A DNA stretch of 64,000 nt from Nautilus pompilius. Lineage: Eukaryota; Mollusca; Cephalopoda; Nautilida; Nautilidae. Position numbers and translations under genes: made by a program. The stretch is taken from the NCBI GenBank assembly GCA_018389105.1, contig JACATO010002451.1, positions 3,426,501-3,490,500 on the forward strand. The letters are read 5' to 3'. Positions 35,811 to 47,321 of the stretch are shown piece by piece (within the stretch, counting starts at the first letter, position 1; each line of letters starts with the position of its first letter). The notes under the pieces are model-generated. The model saw only the letters and a list, made by a program, of their open reading frames with translations, searched no databases and was not told where the DNA came from.

Positions 35811-38800
35811 TATTTATTTAAATTCAAATATATTTCCACTAATTTTTTAAGTGATTCCAGAAGCATCGCTGGGCACTAACCACTATATGTATCGTGCTTA
35901 GTAACTCTAGTGACAAACTGGCCTATGGCAAATAGTCCCAGATCCAAAATAGGGAAGGTTACCTTAGGTCCATCCATACCTCTTCTGGCCAAGTTGCATT
36001 GATCTAAAAAGCAAGACTAAATCAAGATATTTTGAATAACAGCTCAGCTCAGCAGCTTCTGGAGAACTGCCACAGCAACTTTTCTATCAGGAAGTGAGTG
36101 CTCCCTTAGCTTTGACCAACAAAACTGGAACTATTTACAAGGAAGTGGATGGGTTTACATATAGGATTATCAGGCAGACTTACTTTTGTAGTAAAAAAAA
36201 AATAATACAAAAATCATCTTTGGAGACTTAAATACAAACAAATTTTGAAAACAAAAGATGTATAAAAATAAAAATATCAGCTTACAGTACACAAGATAAT
36301 GGACAACACTGCCAAATTCATGAATGAATATTCAAGATTCTCTACAACTAAGGACTAATAAACCAAAATAATTTAGTGTATAAAGTTAATTACATCCATC
36401 CAGTATTTGTTGGAGTTCTCTTGTTGTTAAATTTGCATCTCTTGACATTTATGTCCTGAAAACTGACTTTAAAAAATGAATATTAATATTTTGATATTTT
36501 AATAATAAAAAAGTGTTCCACTGAAGCTTCACAGATGAAGTGTTAGTGAGATCAATTAGAAAAGTTTTCATTTTTACAGAATTATTTTAAAATTAAAAAA
36601 AAAAAAACTTTAGATAGAAATGTTTTCAAATTATTTATATTTGAATATGAATTCTTGAAATTTGTGGGGTTTTCTTTAAATCTATTTTAGTTAAATTCTG
36701 TCTTACTGCTCAGAATGAAGCAGTTAAGTCTTTACAAACAACCACAAGTAGCTTTCATACATGTAATTACATTTTTAAAAATGGAAATATAATTTACTTG
36801 TACACTGCTTAGTGATATAATAAAAATGAACACTAATTAGCAATATGCAATAACAAACATTTTAAAGCTAAAACCTCTTGTTAAATTAGGATGGTAATAC
36901 ATACTACATACTAATAAACCGGTTTAAGTTAACTAAGAATAAGAAAAATAAATAGTTTCTAGTGCAAGAAAAACTGAGGAAGATGTGTACAGACCTATTA
37001 TAAATTTATATCAACAGATTTTTTTTTTAATACATGACAACAAACTTTGTACATTCAGAAAAGATTAGAACAGAGTTGTCTATTCATTCTAACAAGACAT
37101 TTTAAAAGCAAATTTTGTCAGTTAATTGAAATGTAAAAAATACTGATGCAAAAGTAGTTTTTTTAAAAAAAAACTGTAGTCAGATTTACAAGTCAGAGCA
37201 GGAATGGCCTTTCAACTGCAACAATCAACTGTCAAAGGATTAGATAACAAACTGGATAGCAAGAACTGAGTCTGTAGGATAGGCTTAAGTGTTGAACAGA
37301 TAAAGAAACTGGATACTTTGATTATCATATTAAAATCTGTGTTTTTTCACCAAACAAAAGATAAACCATTTGCTAGACACCTGACAAGAAAATAGTTTTA
37401 TGGTACCTGATACTTTCAGAGTATAATACTAAAAGACATTGACATTTTAATGCAGGTTATGCATCTACATTTTGCTAAAGCCACCAGAATGATATAGAAC
37501 AGCTACTGGCAGATTTCCAGATAAACTATGATTTGCAGAGGACAGCACTCCATTTCAACCCAGACATGCTCAACTAGTGCCAAAATAAAGGCAGCAGTAT
37601 GGTGAAACATTTTGCAGCAGGTGATGTTTCATAATATGAATAGTATAAGATGCCATGTTTGTGCTATAATTAATGCATTTTCCATTGGATGCTATGAAAT
37701 TGTGGCATCATTTAGAGTGATATCTGTGTATTTAAAGGCAATGATGTTACCACTGATAATCACGAGGTGTTTTTTCAGTAGCTACAACCCTCTCTCAACA
37801 AAACCACTACCCAACCACTGTCAAAACTATTTCTTTCAATAGCAAATAAACATACCTGTCATTTAACTACTAGAGCCAATGGTGTCTAATAGCATTATAT
37901 AGGATAAAACTAAGAATCAAGAGGGCACTCTTATAATGGCAATCTAAATGTCAGCACTACTGCAAAGTTTTTCACTTTCCAAGTCAAAAGAAAACATACT
38001 CAGTCCATGGCCACTCAACTGGATTCAAACAGTCTGCACTAATAGAACACTGCCTAAAATTCGTTAGGCTGCTCTTGTTACCTGGAGCTGATTTTGAATA
38101 TGAGAGAACCCAGATAAACTCCTCAAGCTGGGAAAGTCACATACGATCAACCAGTTTTCAGGAGTTTGCTAGCATATGACTATTAATCAATAGGCCACTT
38201 GCTTCTGTGTACAACCAGCTTTCAATATTCCAATCACAATCAGCTGGTCTTTTTAGTTCAACTGTAGCAATGTTGTTATGCTTATAGGTGACACCAATGA
38301 AGTTTTTTTTAATGTATTAGTTTTATTTCTGTACCATTAAATTAGGTTAAAATATATGCTTCATAGGAAACAAAGGTATTTAACAAATGGCTACATTTGA
38401 AAGCAAGTTTGAATGTTTAATACATCTGTGTACATATGACCTCATTAAAAAATATCGTTTATTACAGTATAACCTATTTAACTCCATACAGACATTTTAA
38501 CAAATTATATTAGTATTATGTACACATTTCTCATGTCTTTAAAAAGATTTCTTGGGATGAAAATTTGTAGTTTTGCAAATATTTTTCTATTTGATTTTAA
38601 TGATAACATCTTTTCATTCATAAACAGGAATTATATACTTTTAAAATCATTATCTAATATGATAGTTTATCAAAAAATAAAGGTGTGCATTATTATGAAT
38701 ATGATGGCATCCATAACTTTGATTTTCATGCAAATGCCTCCAAATCTAGAATGCTGTCTGATCATGGAATTGTCACATGTAATGTTATAGAAAATTGTTA

Positions 38801-39540
38801 TCTGTATTAGTTTGAAGTTTTTGATAATTGTCAAATTTGGTGAATTTGAAAAAAAAAAAAATCAAGAAAATGCCAAATATAAGAAAAAAATTTTTTAAAA
38901 AAACAAAAAATAAATGTAAATCTAATATTTTAATGCAGACCGTTATCTTCAAATAATAAAACAATTACTCAATATCTAAACAGAAGATTAAAGAAAAGAA
39001 CTGATATATAACCAAATTATATGTATGTGGCATGTCTAAACAAATTAAGTTAATCTAACATAGCAAAGAGCATTAGCCAAAAGAATATTAAAATTTTAAC
39101 TTACAAAAAGCATCTTAAACAATTTTTATTCCCACTGTTTTCTTTAGCTTATTTTCTGGCACAAATACAGATTTTGTTGTGACAAAAAAAAAACCAAGAG
39201 ATTCCTTGAATTAAAGTTATCCCTCTCTCACGGAATATTTTAATGAAAAACAGCTACAGAAGTTATCAATTATTGTACTCGAACAGTTTAATTTTTGTTT
39301 GTTTACTTGCATCTTTTGAGTGGACCCAGTTCACAGGGGAAATAAGGACAAACAAAAGCCGCTCACAGAAAAGGACTAAATACCGAGATAAATGTATTTT
39401 CAGTTTCATCCCATTAAGAGAAAATGGATTCAGTGCGAGAGTAGAAACTAAACCCTTAGCACTCCCACTTCTTTCCGACTGTAGTCCTGTTACTGTTAAT
39501 TGTTTTAAGAAAATAGAATTACTGTTTTCCAGATACTCCA
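35811..39540. other. Intron tract without recognised genes
   Basis: AT-rich sequence between the MULE remnant and the CpG island. Open frames at 37612-37842, 38518-38790 and 39243-39620 lack recognisable motifs, and no inverted-repeat element ends were spotted. Confidence 0.5.
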
Positions 39541-40083
39541 CTCACTCACTCACTCAAAGGGGCAGTGGATGGATGTCAGTCATTCTCTTCGAGCGACCGC
39601 GCACCTCTTCAAGTCCATGACTAATACGGGGGAAAGTCGTTTCCTCCCATTCGAAAAGCTTGTTTTATCTGTGCTGCAGACCGTCGCGCACCCCCGGGGT
39701 ATACTGTACTACACTATGAATAGTAAACAAGCGAATTAGACAAAAAACATGGGTCCACTGGGAGAGTCTCGCTTGCTTTTCTAACGAGCGGAACGGGGTC
39801 GGGTGGGGGCGGTGGGGAAACAGTGCACCTCGGGGCTTGTTTACCTACTAAAAACGTCGCAGACGTTCAGAAAAGGCTGCAGTTCATCGACTGCTCCCGG
39901 TTCCGCCCTGTTTCCGACGGGGGCGGGCGTGTAGTCGTCGGGTAGCGGCCGGCCGGCCGGCGAGACCCGCTCTTCCGCCTTCCTCTTGTTCTGGCCCCGG
40001 CAGTCGGCTTTCTCCTCCCCGGCCCCCGAACCAGTCAAACCCAGAAAGGGGGGGGGACCGAACAAAAATAAAACGTTACTCAC

Positions 40084-40200
40084 CGCTAGCTTCAAAAGAG
40101 GCTGTCCTCGACGCGCAGTACCCTGACAAAATGCGGACATCCACCAACGCCTGCTCAGCACTCTACCCGCCGCTGGTTCTCTCTATCATAATACAAAATG
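40084..40200 (-). other. RNF19A: Probable non-coding first exon of RNF19
   Basis: The minus strand reads GAAGCTAGCG then GTGAGT, a strong donor, at 40083-40078 within the CpG island. The coding exon 18 kb away opens with an acceptor and needs an upstream exon. The 5' edge (about 40200) is a guess. A weaker alternative donor (GTAAAC) lies at 39844-39839. Confidence 0.42.
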
Positions 40201-40218
40201 ACGGATAACCCTAACAAA

Positions 40219-40226
40219 CCGGAAGT
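40219..40226 (+). promoter_or_regulatory. ETS/GABP-type site CCGGAAGT
   Basis: A perfect ETS-family core at the outer edge of the CpG island, where the RNF19 transcription start is expected. Such sites are typical of TATA-less housekeeping promoters; binding is inference. Confidence 0.4.
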
Positions 40227-40240
40227 GAGCACATTACAGG

Positions 40241-41240
40241 GGGGAGGAATAGGTGCGGCGTTGGACCAGGGTGTTGTCGTTTGTTCGTTTTAACTCGGAT
40301 ATTATTCTATTGGTTTTAAAAATGTAAAATAAAATTAATTAAATATGAAAACTAGTAATCATTGGTTACTGCGAACTTTGTTGTTTTTTCAAAGTGCGGT
40401 TCTATTCTGCAAGAAAACCTCAAAGAGTTATGGCCCCTTACTTAATAGAAACAGGGTAAGAGAAGATATTGGCCCAGAATCGACCAACGCTGTATCATTA
40501 TACAGATGTTTCGTTTGAAATTACACGGACAAGAACAACTACAGCTCGATTAAGCAGTCACAATTCATTATTTGTTTTGGTTTAATTTCCGAATGGGACA
40601 TCTTTGTTGAAGGAGTCATCTTTTGACCACTTCTCAGCGTGGTAGTATCAGTGAGAGATGATATGTGATGGCCAGTATAATCAGTGCAACTCAACAGAAC
40701 GAGAACGATCACGTAAGGATATATTTCTGTATCCCGACCCTGTGTATGCGCCCCCTCGGTGCTGTTTTTATTTTGCTTTATTTCAGTAATCAACTTTTAA
40801 AGCGCTTATTGCAACTTTTGCTGCTGCTGTGTAGTAGTAGTAGTAGTAGTCATGGGAGATAACTCTTACGCTGACACGGAAACTCCGCTTCGCTAGTTAA
40901 GTACATTCAGATTCGAATATGGTTTCGGACTGAAGTAATGGGGAAAGAAAAGAAAAAGGGGTGTAAACCTAGAGTCTCGTAATTTCACATCTACATCGTT
41001 TATGAGCTAGTGATTTACGCGATGCCTGTAATGTCCCACCTGTCCTCCTAGTCTTCTGTTGTTGCCTTTTTTTAAGAAGGTGTCTACGGTTTGTGCACTA
41101 ACTATACACCCCTCCCCCCCCTCCTCCAGTCGGGAAGCTGGTTCCAGCGATTGACGGTTCTGATTTTAAAAACGAAAAAGTTCTTTCGATAAAAGTCCTC
41201 GTTAAAGATACACTTCTGAGTGCCTGAGTAATCGGGCTTC
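40241..41240. other. Head-to-head intergenic segment
   Basis: Moderately CpG-containing DNA between the two genes, with a (GTA)n run at 40831-40850. Possible plus-strand donors (AACAGG|GTAAGA near 40457; GATCAC|GTAAGG near 40715) could end a 5' non-coding exon of the glucosidase-like gene; none is provable here. Confidence 0.35.
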
Positions 41241-42480
41241 AGCAGCCATCACCTAGGCGTGCCAGTAGGTTTTAAAGGTTCAGGTCCTGTCCACAAGACC
41301 CATCTTAATCATCATCTGTTTGAATTATCACCTGCCCTCTAGATTTGTCAGGCTGCCCCAGTCTACTTTTAGCTTTTACTCTAAACATCTTTGGATGATG
41401 ATGATGATGATGCTTTCATGCTATGTTTAACCTGGATTTAAAAACTGTTTACATTAACTGCTGCTACTTCTGGGAGTGAGTTCCATTCGTTTTCTTTTCG
41501 TGAAAAATCATCTTGTTTTCGTTTTACGAAATTCCTCGACTGGTATTTTGCTATGGCCGCGGGTTCTACTGATACTTGAAAATCCGAATAGATTCTGGTT
41601 ATTTAGTAGCTTTTACATCTGAACTCTACCTCCATAGAGTCTTTGGTGTTCCAAACTGTGGTACATTGACTTGACCCATTCTGACTCCATCTCCCACTAT
41701 GATCCTTTTCTCTAAGAATGACTTTATCTAACTCAACACCAAGCCCTGTAATCCCAACTGATCAAATTTCTGAGCTAACCTTATGTGGGGATTGTATCAA
41801 ATGCCTTTTTTTTTAAAGTCAAGGTTGATGACACTGACTTTCTCTTTCCTATCAATACTCTGTGACCAGTTATTCTGCAGTTTGGAACTACATGACCTCT
41901 CTTGTCTAAAATCATATTGGTTTTTGCACAGTTACTTATTGTTTACCAAGTGAATTTGCAAAACATCTCTAACAATACTTTCCATAATTTTATATATTAT
42001 ACTTATCAGGGATTATGGTCTGTAATTATTTACATCATTCCTGTCTTCTTGAATATTGGTGAAAAGTTTGCTTAATTCCAATCCCTGGGAACAATATCTG
42101 CATATATCAACATACTGAATAAATTAACCAACCTGATCTTTGCTAAATTTTAACTTGATTAACTTTCAAACATTTTCTTGGCACTTTTCTAGTATCAATA
42201 GAATGGATGCATTTTAATCTGTGAAAATGCTTTTGAAGTACCTATTCAAGACATTTGCTTTTTCATTGTCATTAATTGTAAATTCTCCATCCTTTACCTT
42301 CTGTGATACATCTGATTTCTTTTTCTCAGATTCTCCATCCTACAAGGTCACTTATAATTCTGCCCTCATATTCTGTTTTAACCTTCCTCACATTATTCCT
42401 TGCTTTATTTCATGCCATTTCATATTTCTCTAAATCCTGCTGGAAATCTGTAGACCTGAATCTAGATTTATGTATTTAAT
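41240..42480 (-). mobile_element. CR1-like LINE fragment, internally deleted
   Basis: Minus-strand reading. A segment just upstream of the RT (KYEMA.NKARNNVRKVKTEYE, near 42400) leads into KVKDGEFTINDNEKANVLNR. RT blocks follow: NDVNNYRP near 42030, SLISIIYKIMESIVRDVL, QYDFRQERSCSS and SVINLDFKK near 41830, and GLQGLVLS.IKSFLEKR. The frame then jumps at about 41640 to the 3' end (HSKIPVEEFRKTK, then EWNSLPEVAAVNVNSF). The YADD catalytic block and thumb are missing. A (GAT)n run at 41394-41412 lies near the 3' end. Family assignment to CR1/L2-type elements is by motif order; the exact clade is uncertain. Confidence 0.72.
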
Positions 42481-45400
42481 ATTTATACTGTAACCATTAA
42501 AACTTAGTCAATTATTGGATTTAGCCCTTGTAGTATCACTGCTAAGTTTAATTTTAAAAAATGAAACATACCTTAGAATTGCAGTTTGCGGACATTTTGG
42601 TTTTTTTGGATGCTTTATCATTATTAAGTTCTAATTAAACTTTGTGCCATCTGCTTTTTAGGGTAACTTATTTAGCTTTTGGTATTAATGTAATATGTTA
42701 CGAATCACTCCCCCCCCCAAAAAAATCTGCTTGTTGAGAATGAAGGTGCAGATGAATGTAGGGTGTTAGTGACTTCATTGGAATATTTCTATCTCCTTTT
42801 TTAAGATATACAGGCCATGTATTTTATAAAAATTGGTCTGATACCAAGATTGAGAAATTTGACAATGATCAAACCCCTGAGGTCATATATTGAGTCAGTT
42901 TACTTGCCATTCAAAATTTGTTGCTAAATATATGATAGGAATATTTTGGATAGTGCCATGGGTATTTACATAGAACAAAACTCCAAGTTAGCTATAACTA
43001 GCTTATCTGGAGCTCCTTCCAACATTGGAAAAGCAAAATTTTACCTCAGATTCATACCTCTCATCATGATGACTGTGCAGTTTGAACTAACAGTTTTATC
43101 ATACTGTTAAAGCAGCTTTTATTTCTGAATAACATTAATAATAAAATATTAATCTTTGGTGGTCCTTCAAGTCAGTGTTTGTTTGCCACTGAAGTAAGAT
43201 GAGGTTAGCAAATGGGAATCTTTTGCACTTGCATGAATTTTTTACTAGAAATTTATGCTGGGTCAGCAGGGTACAATATTAAACTACTGCTATAAATTAG
43301 TTTTAGTGATCAACTCTGTTGAAAAGCAGATAATGGGCCTACATTTCCTATCATACAGAAATAGTTTTTACATTAAGATTAAGAAAACTTAGATGTTTGT
43401 GTATTATAGCATTTAAAAGTAAATGAAAGCCACTAGAGGTTTTAAACATTACAGATTAAAGCTTTAATTTTTTAGCATTAATTACAATGTTAAAATTACA
43501 GAGTGCAGAAGAATAGACATTGGGGACTTCTAGAATTAAAACTACTTTGGAATAGAATTTACCCATGATTTTTTCTTTATAAGCAATTGAGTAACCTCAA
43601 ATTCATATTGAAAGCAGCTGTCCATGACTTAATTAGATTACCTTTTATACTGTACAAATAAGAATTGACTTATTCTAATGCAAGTATTGTAGGTTAATTT
43701 TAGAAAACTAACCACTCTATTAATTTTGATCACAGCTGTATAAACATATTCAAATGTATTCTGAGTGTATAAAAGGTCCATGATATATATATATATATAT
43801 AGACCTTTGCACTTTTTCTTTCTTCTGACCCTTTCCCCCCCCTATTCCTCATTTCAAAACTAGATAGTTTAAAGTGGAATCTGCTGTTACCTCTCTCTCA
43901 TATTTAATGAGTTTTTGCAGGTACAATTACCCCTGACATGGTCATATTGCCACGAATGTTCAGTGTAACCTGAGATTGCCACATTGTTTCTTTATTTTTT
44001 TGCCAGCCACTGGAATTTCATGTTTAAGGTAAAGTAGTGATATGCTGGAACAAAAATACATCATTTGTATATATATATATATAAATGATCAATGACTTAT
44101 AACAGAACAGTGATACAATGGGTCTGTTATGGATGTACATGGACTTTATATTAAAGAGCAATATGGATGGCAGTATACAGAGCTTGATCTGTTGATAGGA
44201 TTCAGTAGCTGTGCCATTTGACAACATACTGCATATATTTACAGCTATAGTTAATTTATTTTTAAATTTTGTTTTTAGTATCACATACATGTATTCAGTT
44301 TAAGTATTAGAGGTTCCATGCTGTCTCTATCTGTATCTTTTTTCTAAATTATATTTCAAAAATACATTGGACTCTGTTGAATAAACAGGTTTTTTAAAAA
44401 AAATCAGATAGGCAATTTTATTTATCTGCATCAGTATTAAAGATGAAAAATTCTAGAAAATTTTTGTAACTAAGTTTTATTAGCTTAAATTTTATAGAAA
44501 TAGCTTAGCTTGAACAAATTATTTATTTAATTTTTCTTTTTTAAATTTTTTAATACCTAATAAAATCTTCTAAACTTAAATTGTTTTATTTTGGGTTTTT
44601 TTTTTTTTGTCATTTCAAGATGGACATCACAACAGGATTCTTGACAAAACATGATCACTCACACAGCAGCCTGGGATGTTTTTGAATATTAATGAAGATA
44701 ATCTGTATTACCAGAAGGTATTGTTTTCAAAGTTGGATAGATTTGTCTTTATACTGTACACATTAAGTAGTCCATGTATGTTACTATAGATGCAGCATCT
44801 TTTAATTCTTTCAAGGAATCTTTTTATCTCTGATAGTTTCCAGAAACAGTATGTTGTATTGACATTGTCTTGCTCATAATTTGTAATTATTTTAAAGCCT
44901 GAATCATGAAATCTTTTTAAACATATATAAATGCATGATATATAGCTTTCAAATTAATTTGGTTTGCCACTGCCCTAGTGGTATTGTCAGGGGTGTACCT
45001 TCCTAGCATGGCTTCTTGTCACTCTTCACCAGCTGGTTGCATGGGTTTTCTCTTCTAGTGGGGATTTTCTTGTGATACCTTTCCACTGCAACATCACAAA
45101 TGCTGCAGTGGGTCTCAGTAATTCTGGTATGGGTTGCTAGGAAAGAGTCAAGGATGCCAAGTTAATTAACTTACCAGTAACTCATTAAATTAATTTACTA
45201 ATATATTTTGATGGTCATATTTATTTACTTATTTCACTTCAGTTTTCATTATACTATATGGATTTAATTGAGTATTTTTATAGTCCTTGCGGAGAGCAAC
45301 TAAATAATACATATAAATGAATAAATATTTAAAAACTTCTAATATTGTTTCTGCTCGATCCATCTTTTAGGTTGGTTTCTTTTTTTTAAAATAAATACAG

Positions 45401-46943
45401 TAACTTTAGTTATCATTGAATATTATAAACAAAATCAAGCAAACAGTTTAATTCTTGAGCATTTCTGGTTTATTGTCAATTCTGGCAAGCAGTAGAAGCC
45501 ATATTTAACTGAGGCACACTTCCTCTTTATTTTTATTATGTACATCAGTCTTTCCGCTAAAGCAGAAGGCAAACAGTTGAAAATAAGAGGAGGATAACTT
45601 TTGAAGAAAAATTGCTAACCCATCTGTCTTAGGCTACCAGCTGTTAACAAAAGTTGACAATACTGTAATATGCAGATCAGCATGTGGTTGACTGACACAA
45701 TACTAAGTGAGCAAGGTACCCTCCTCTCACTCTTTCCCAATCATTGACTAAAGTAGTAATTGAGATCAGCTGATTTAGCAGGCATGCCATGCTGGGTATT
45801 CGCAAACAATACTTAAAATATTTTAAAAAAATCTTTCTCTTTAAACTCTGGAAGTTTCAACAATTGCATTGCATCCAAACATCACACTTGCAGTTATAAG
45901 ACTTGCGTAATCTTTACAAGAATGTTAGTTGCTCATAAATGAGATACTACGTAGCAGCACTTTTTTTGTTGTTGATAGTTTTTCAATACACTGATGGAGA
46001 AAAACAGGCAAAATAAGTGTGTACTTCATCACATGACATGTTAATAGATTGCAGAAGTGTGACATCAAGGCCTATACACAGAAGGCATGTGTTTAGTGTT
46101 ATAAGCTCTTCATCACATGACATGTTAATAGATTGCAGAAGTGTGACATCAAGGCCTATACACAGAAGGCATGTGTTTAGTGTTATAAGCTTTTGTCGTC
46201 AGTAATCTCTTTCTAGCTATAGCTAAACTTTGTGTGCTGTCTTCTCTGGTGATATTTTTTAAAAATCATTCTTTTAGTTACTGAATTAGCACTATTAATA
46301 GATATAAAAAAATAACAGGCTATAAAGAAACTAAACTGACTAATGAAGTAATGGTATCTGCTGCATTATTGTTTGTAGTGCACAATTAGTACATTCTGTC
46401 ACATCTCCCTCTTTGCTACAAAGGCATGTAGAGATTGGATTGGTGTTGATGAAGATGTATGTGAGAACATGCAAGTATTTCTTGTGTACTAAAATTTTAT
46501 TTCCAAGACCTATTAGAAAAATTAAAAGAAATGACTTAATGAGCACTTTAAGCTGTAGATACCACTGATCCAAATTATTTTTGTTATTAGTGAGTGTATC
46601 AAACCCTAAATTTGATTGCAACCTGCATCATTTTTACTATTTGTAGTGAAGCAGGTTATCTACCTTAACACCCAATAGCTTTGTCTAAATGATGTTTTGA
46701 CATGAAATTATCTGTCTGCCTGATATAGTTTATAGACTTTCTAAACTTATTTTTAATGAGGTTTTTTCTTATGAGTAAACAACTTTATACTTAAGGGTTG
46801 TAATATTTAACTTTCAGAATTTTCATTATTAATTTATATTCATTATTGCACATGAAAAAAACCTGATTTTTTTTTTAAAAAAGCACATTAAAGTGACATT
46901 TTATGTAACAAAATGATTGATTGTTTCAGAAGATTTTTTGTAT

Positions 46944-46975
<32 letters not shown>

Positions 46976-47006
46976 TTTTGGTGCCACATTTCTTTTCTTT
47001 TTCCAG
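42481..47006. other. Upstream region / 5' intron of the glucosidase-like gene
   Basis: AT-rich sequence with AT microsatellites (43782-43800, 44068-44083), a mixed (AC)n(AT)n run (46943-46975) and an 84-bp tandem duplication. A short segment at 44620-44717 has exon-like flanks (TTTCAAG before, GTATTG after). No other gene recognised. Confidence 0.45.
46024..46191. repeat. Perfect 84-bp tandem duplication (2 copies)
   Basis: Copy 1 is 46024-46107 and copy 2 is 46108-46191, with no differences seen between them. Each starts CTTCATCACATG and ends TTATAAGCT. The unit is a multiple of three, which is why one open frame runs through both copies; no coding function is implied. Confidence 0.95.
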
Positions 47007-47321
47007 GTGCTAAATTTTATGCTGTTTGAAGATTAATGATGGAAAATGAAATCAATCAAATTTTACTTTCCACGGATTCGAAAAAAGTTTCTGCTTCTGT
47101 TGTTGATAGCAACCATAATCTTCTTCCTATTTCATTATTTCTCTCTAAGAATTCTAAATAATATAAATAGCATCAATAATGCCAACCCTGTGACTGTTAA
47201 TAACAATTGGCTGAAATTATGGGGCACTGTCAACAAAGATGCGCCAATTGGTGTGTTGAGAGGACAAGCCTATCTCTACCTGCCGGATGAGAATGGTAGC
47301 TTTCAATGTATCAAAAGTAAG
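47007..47321 (+). CDS. Glucosidase 2 beta-like exon A: 5' leader, signal-anchor, first repeat start
   Basis: Acceptor TTTTTCCAG, first base 47007; start ATG at 47046 (A at -3); donor AAG|GTAAGA. Encodes residues 1-92: [14 protein letters not shown], a hydrophobic Leu/Ile/Phe run, then a luminal stretch ending GSFQCIKSK, which matches the start of GLU2B N-terminal domains. The open frame runs past the donor to 47363, but the family match stops at the donor. Confidence 0.86.

Larger units (their letters stand above)
21807..40083 (-). other. RNF19 5'UTR intron (about 18.3 kb), transposon-rich
   Basis: Inferred from the coding-exon acceptor at 21807-21808 to the GTGAGT donor at 40083-40078 in the CpG island. 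It holds a Penelope-like fragment, a Jerky-like pogo remnant, a hAT-like MITE, a Tc1 remnant, an unnamed repetitive coding family and a FLYWCH/MULE transposase. The rest (24-25.2, 26-28.3, 28.8-30.4, 35.8-39.5 kb) is AT-rich with simple repeats and no recognised gene; additional non-coding exons could be hidden here. Confidence 0.5.
39560..40240. promoter_or_regulatory. CpG-island promoter region of RNF19 (possibly bidirectional)
   Basis: About 0.7 kb of GC- and CpG-rich DNA in an otherwise AT-rich, CpG-poor window, with tandem CCGG runs near 39948-39962 and G/C runs near 39795 and 40048. It lies upstream of the RNF19 coding exons on the minus strand. The plus-strand gene starts on its other side, so it may serve both. 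No TATA box was seen. Confidence 0.6.

Noticed and set aside
39841..40161. 106-codon minus-strand frame in the CpG island
   Set aside because: GC-rich low-complexity DNA keeps frames open by chance; it overlaps the predicted promoter and first exon and shows no motif.
44960..45150. GC-richer patch with CTAGCATGG / TGCTAGGAAA echoes
   Set aside because: Looked for terminal inverted repeats, but the matches are short and misaligned; not supported as an element.
46017..46205. 62-codon open frame with an internal sequence repeat
   Set aside because: Results purely from the 84-bp tandem duplication (a multiple of three); no coding evidence.
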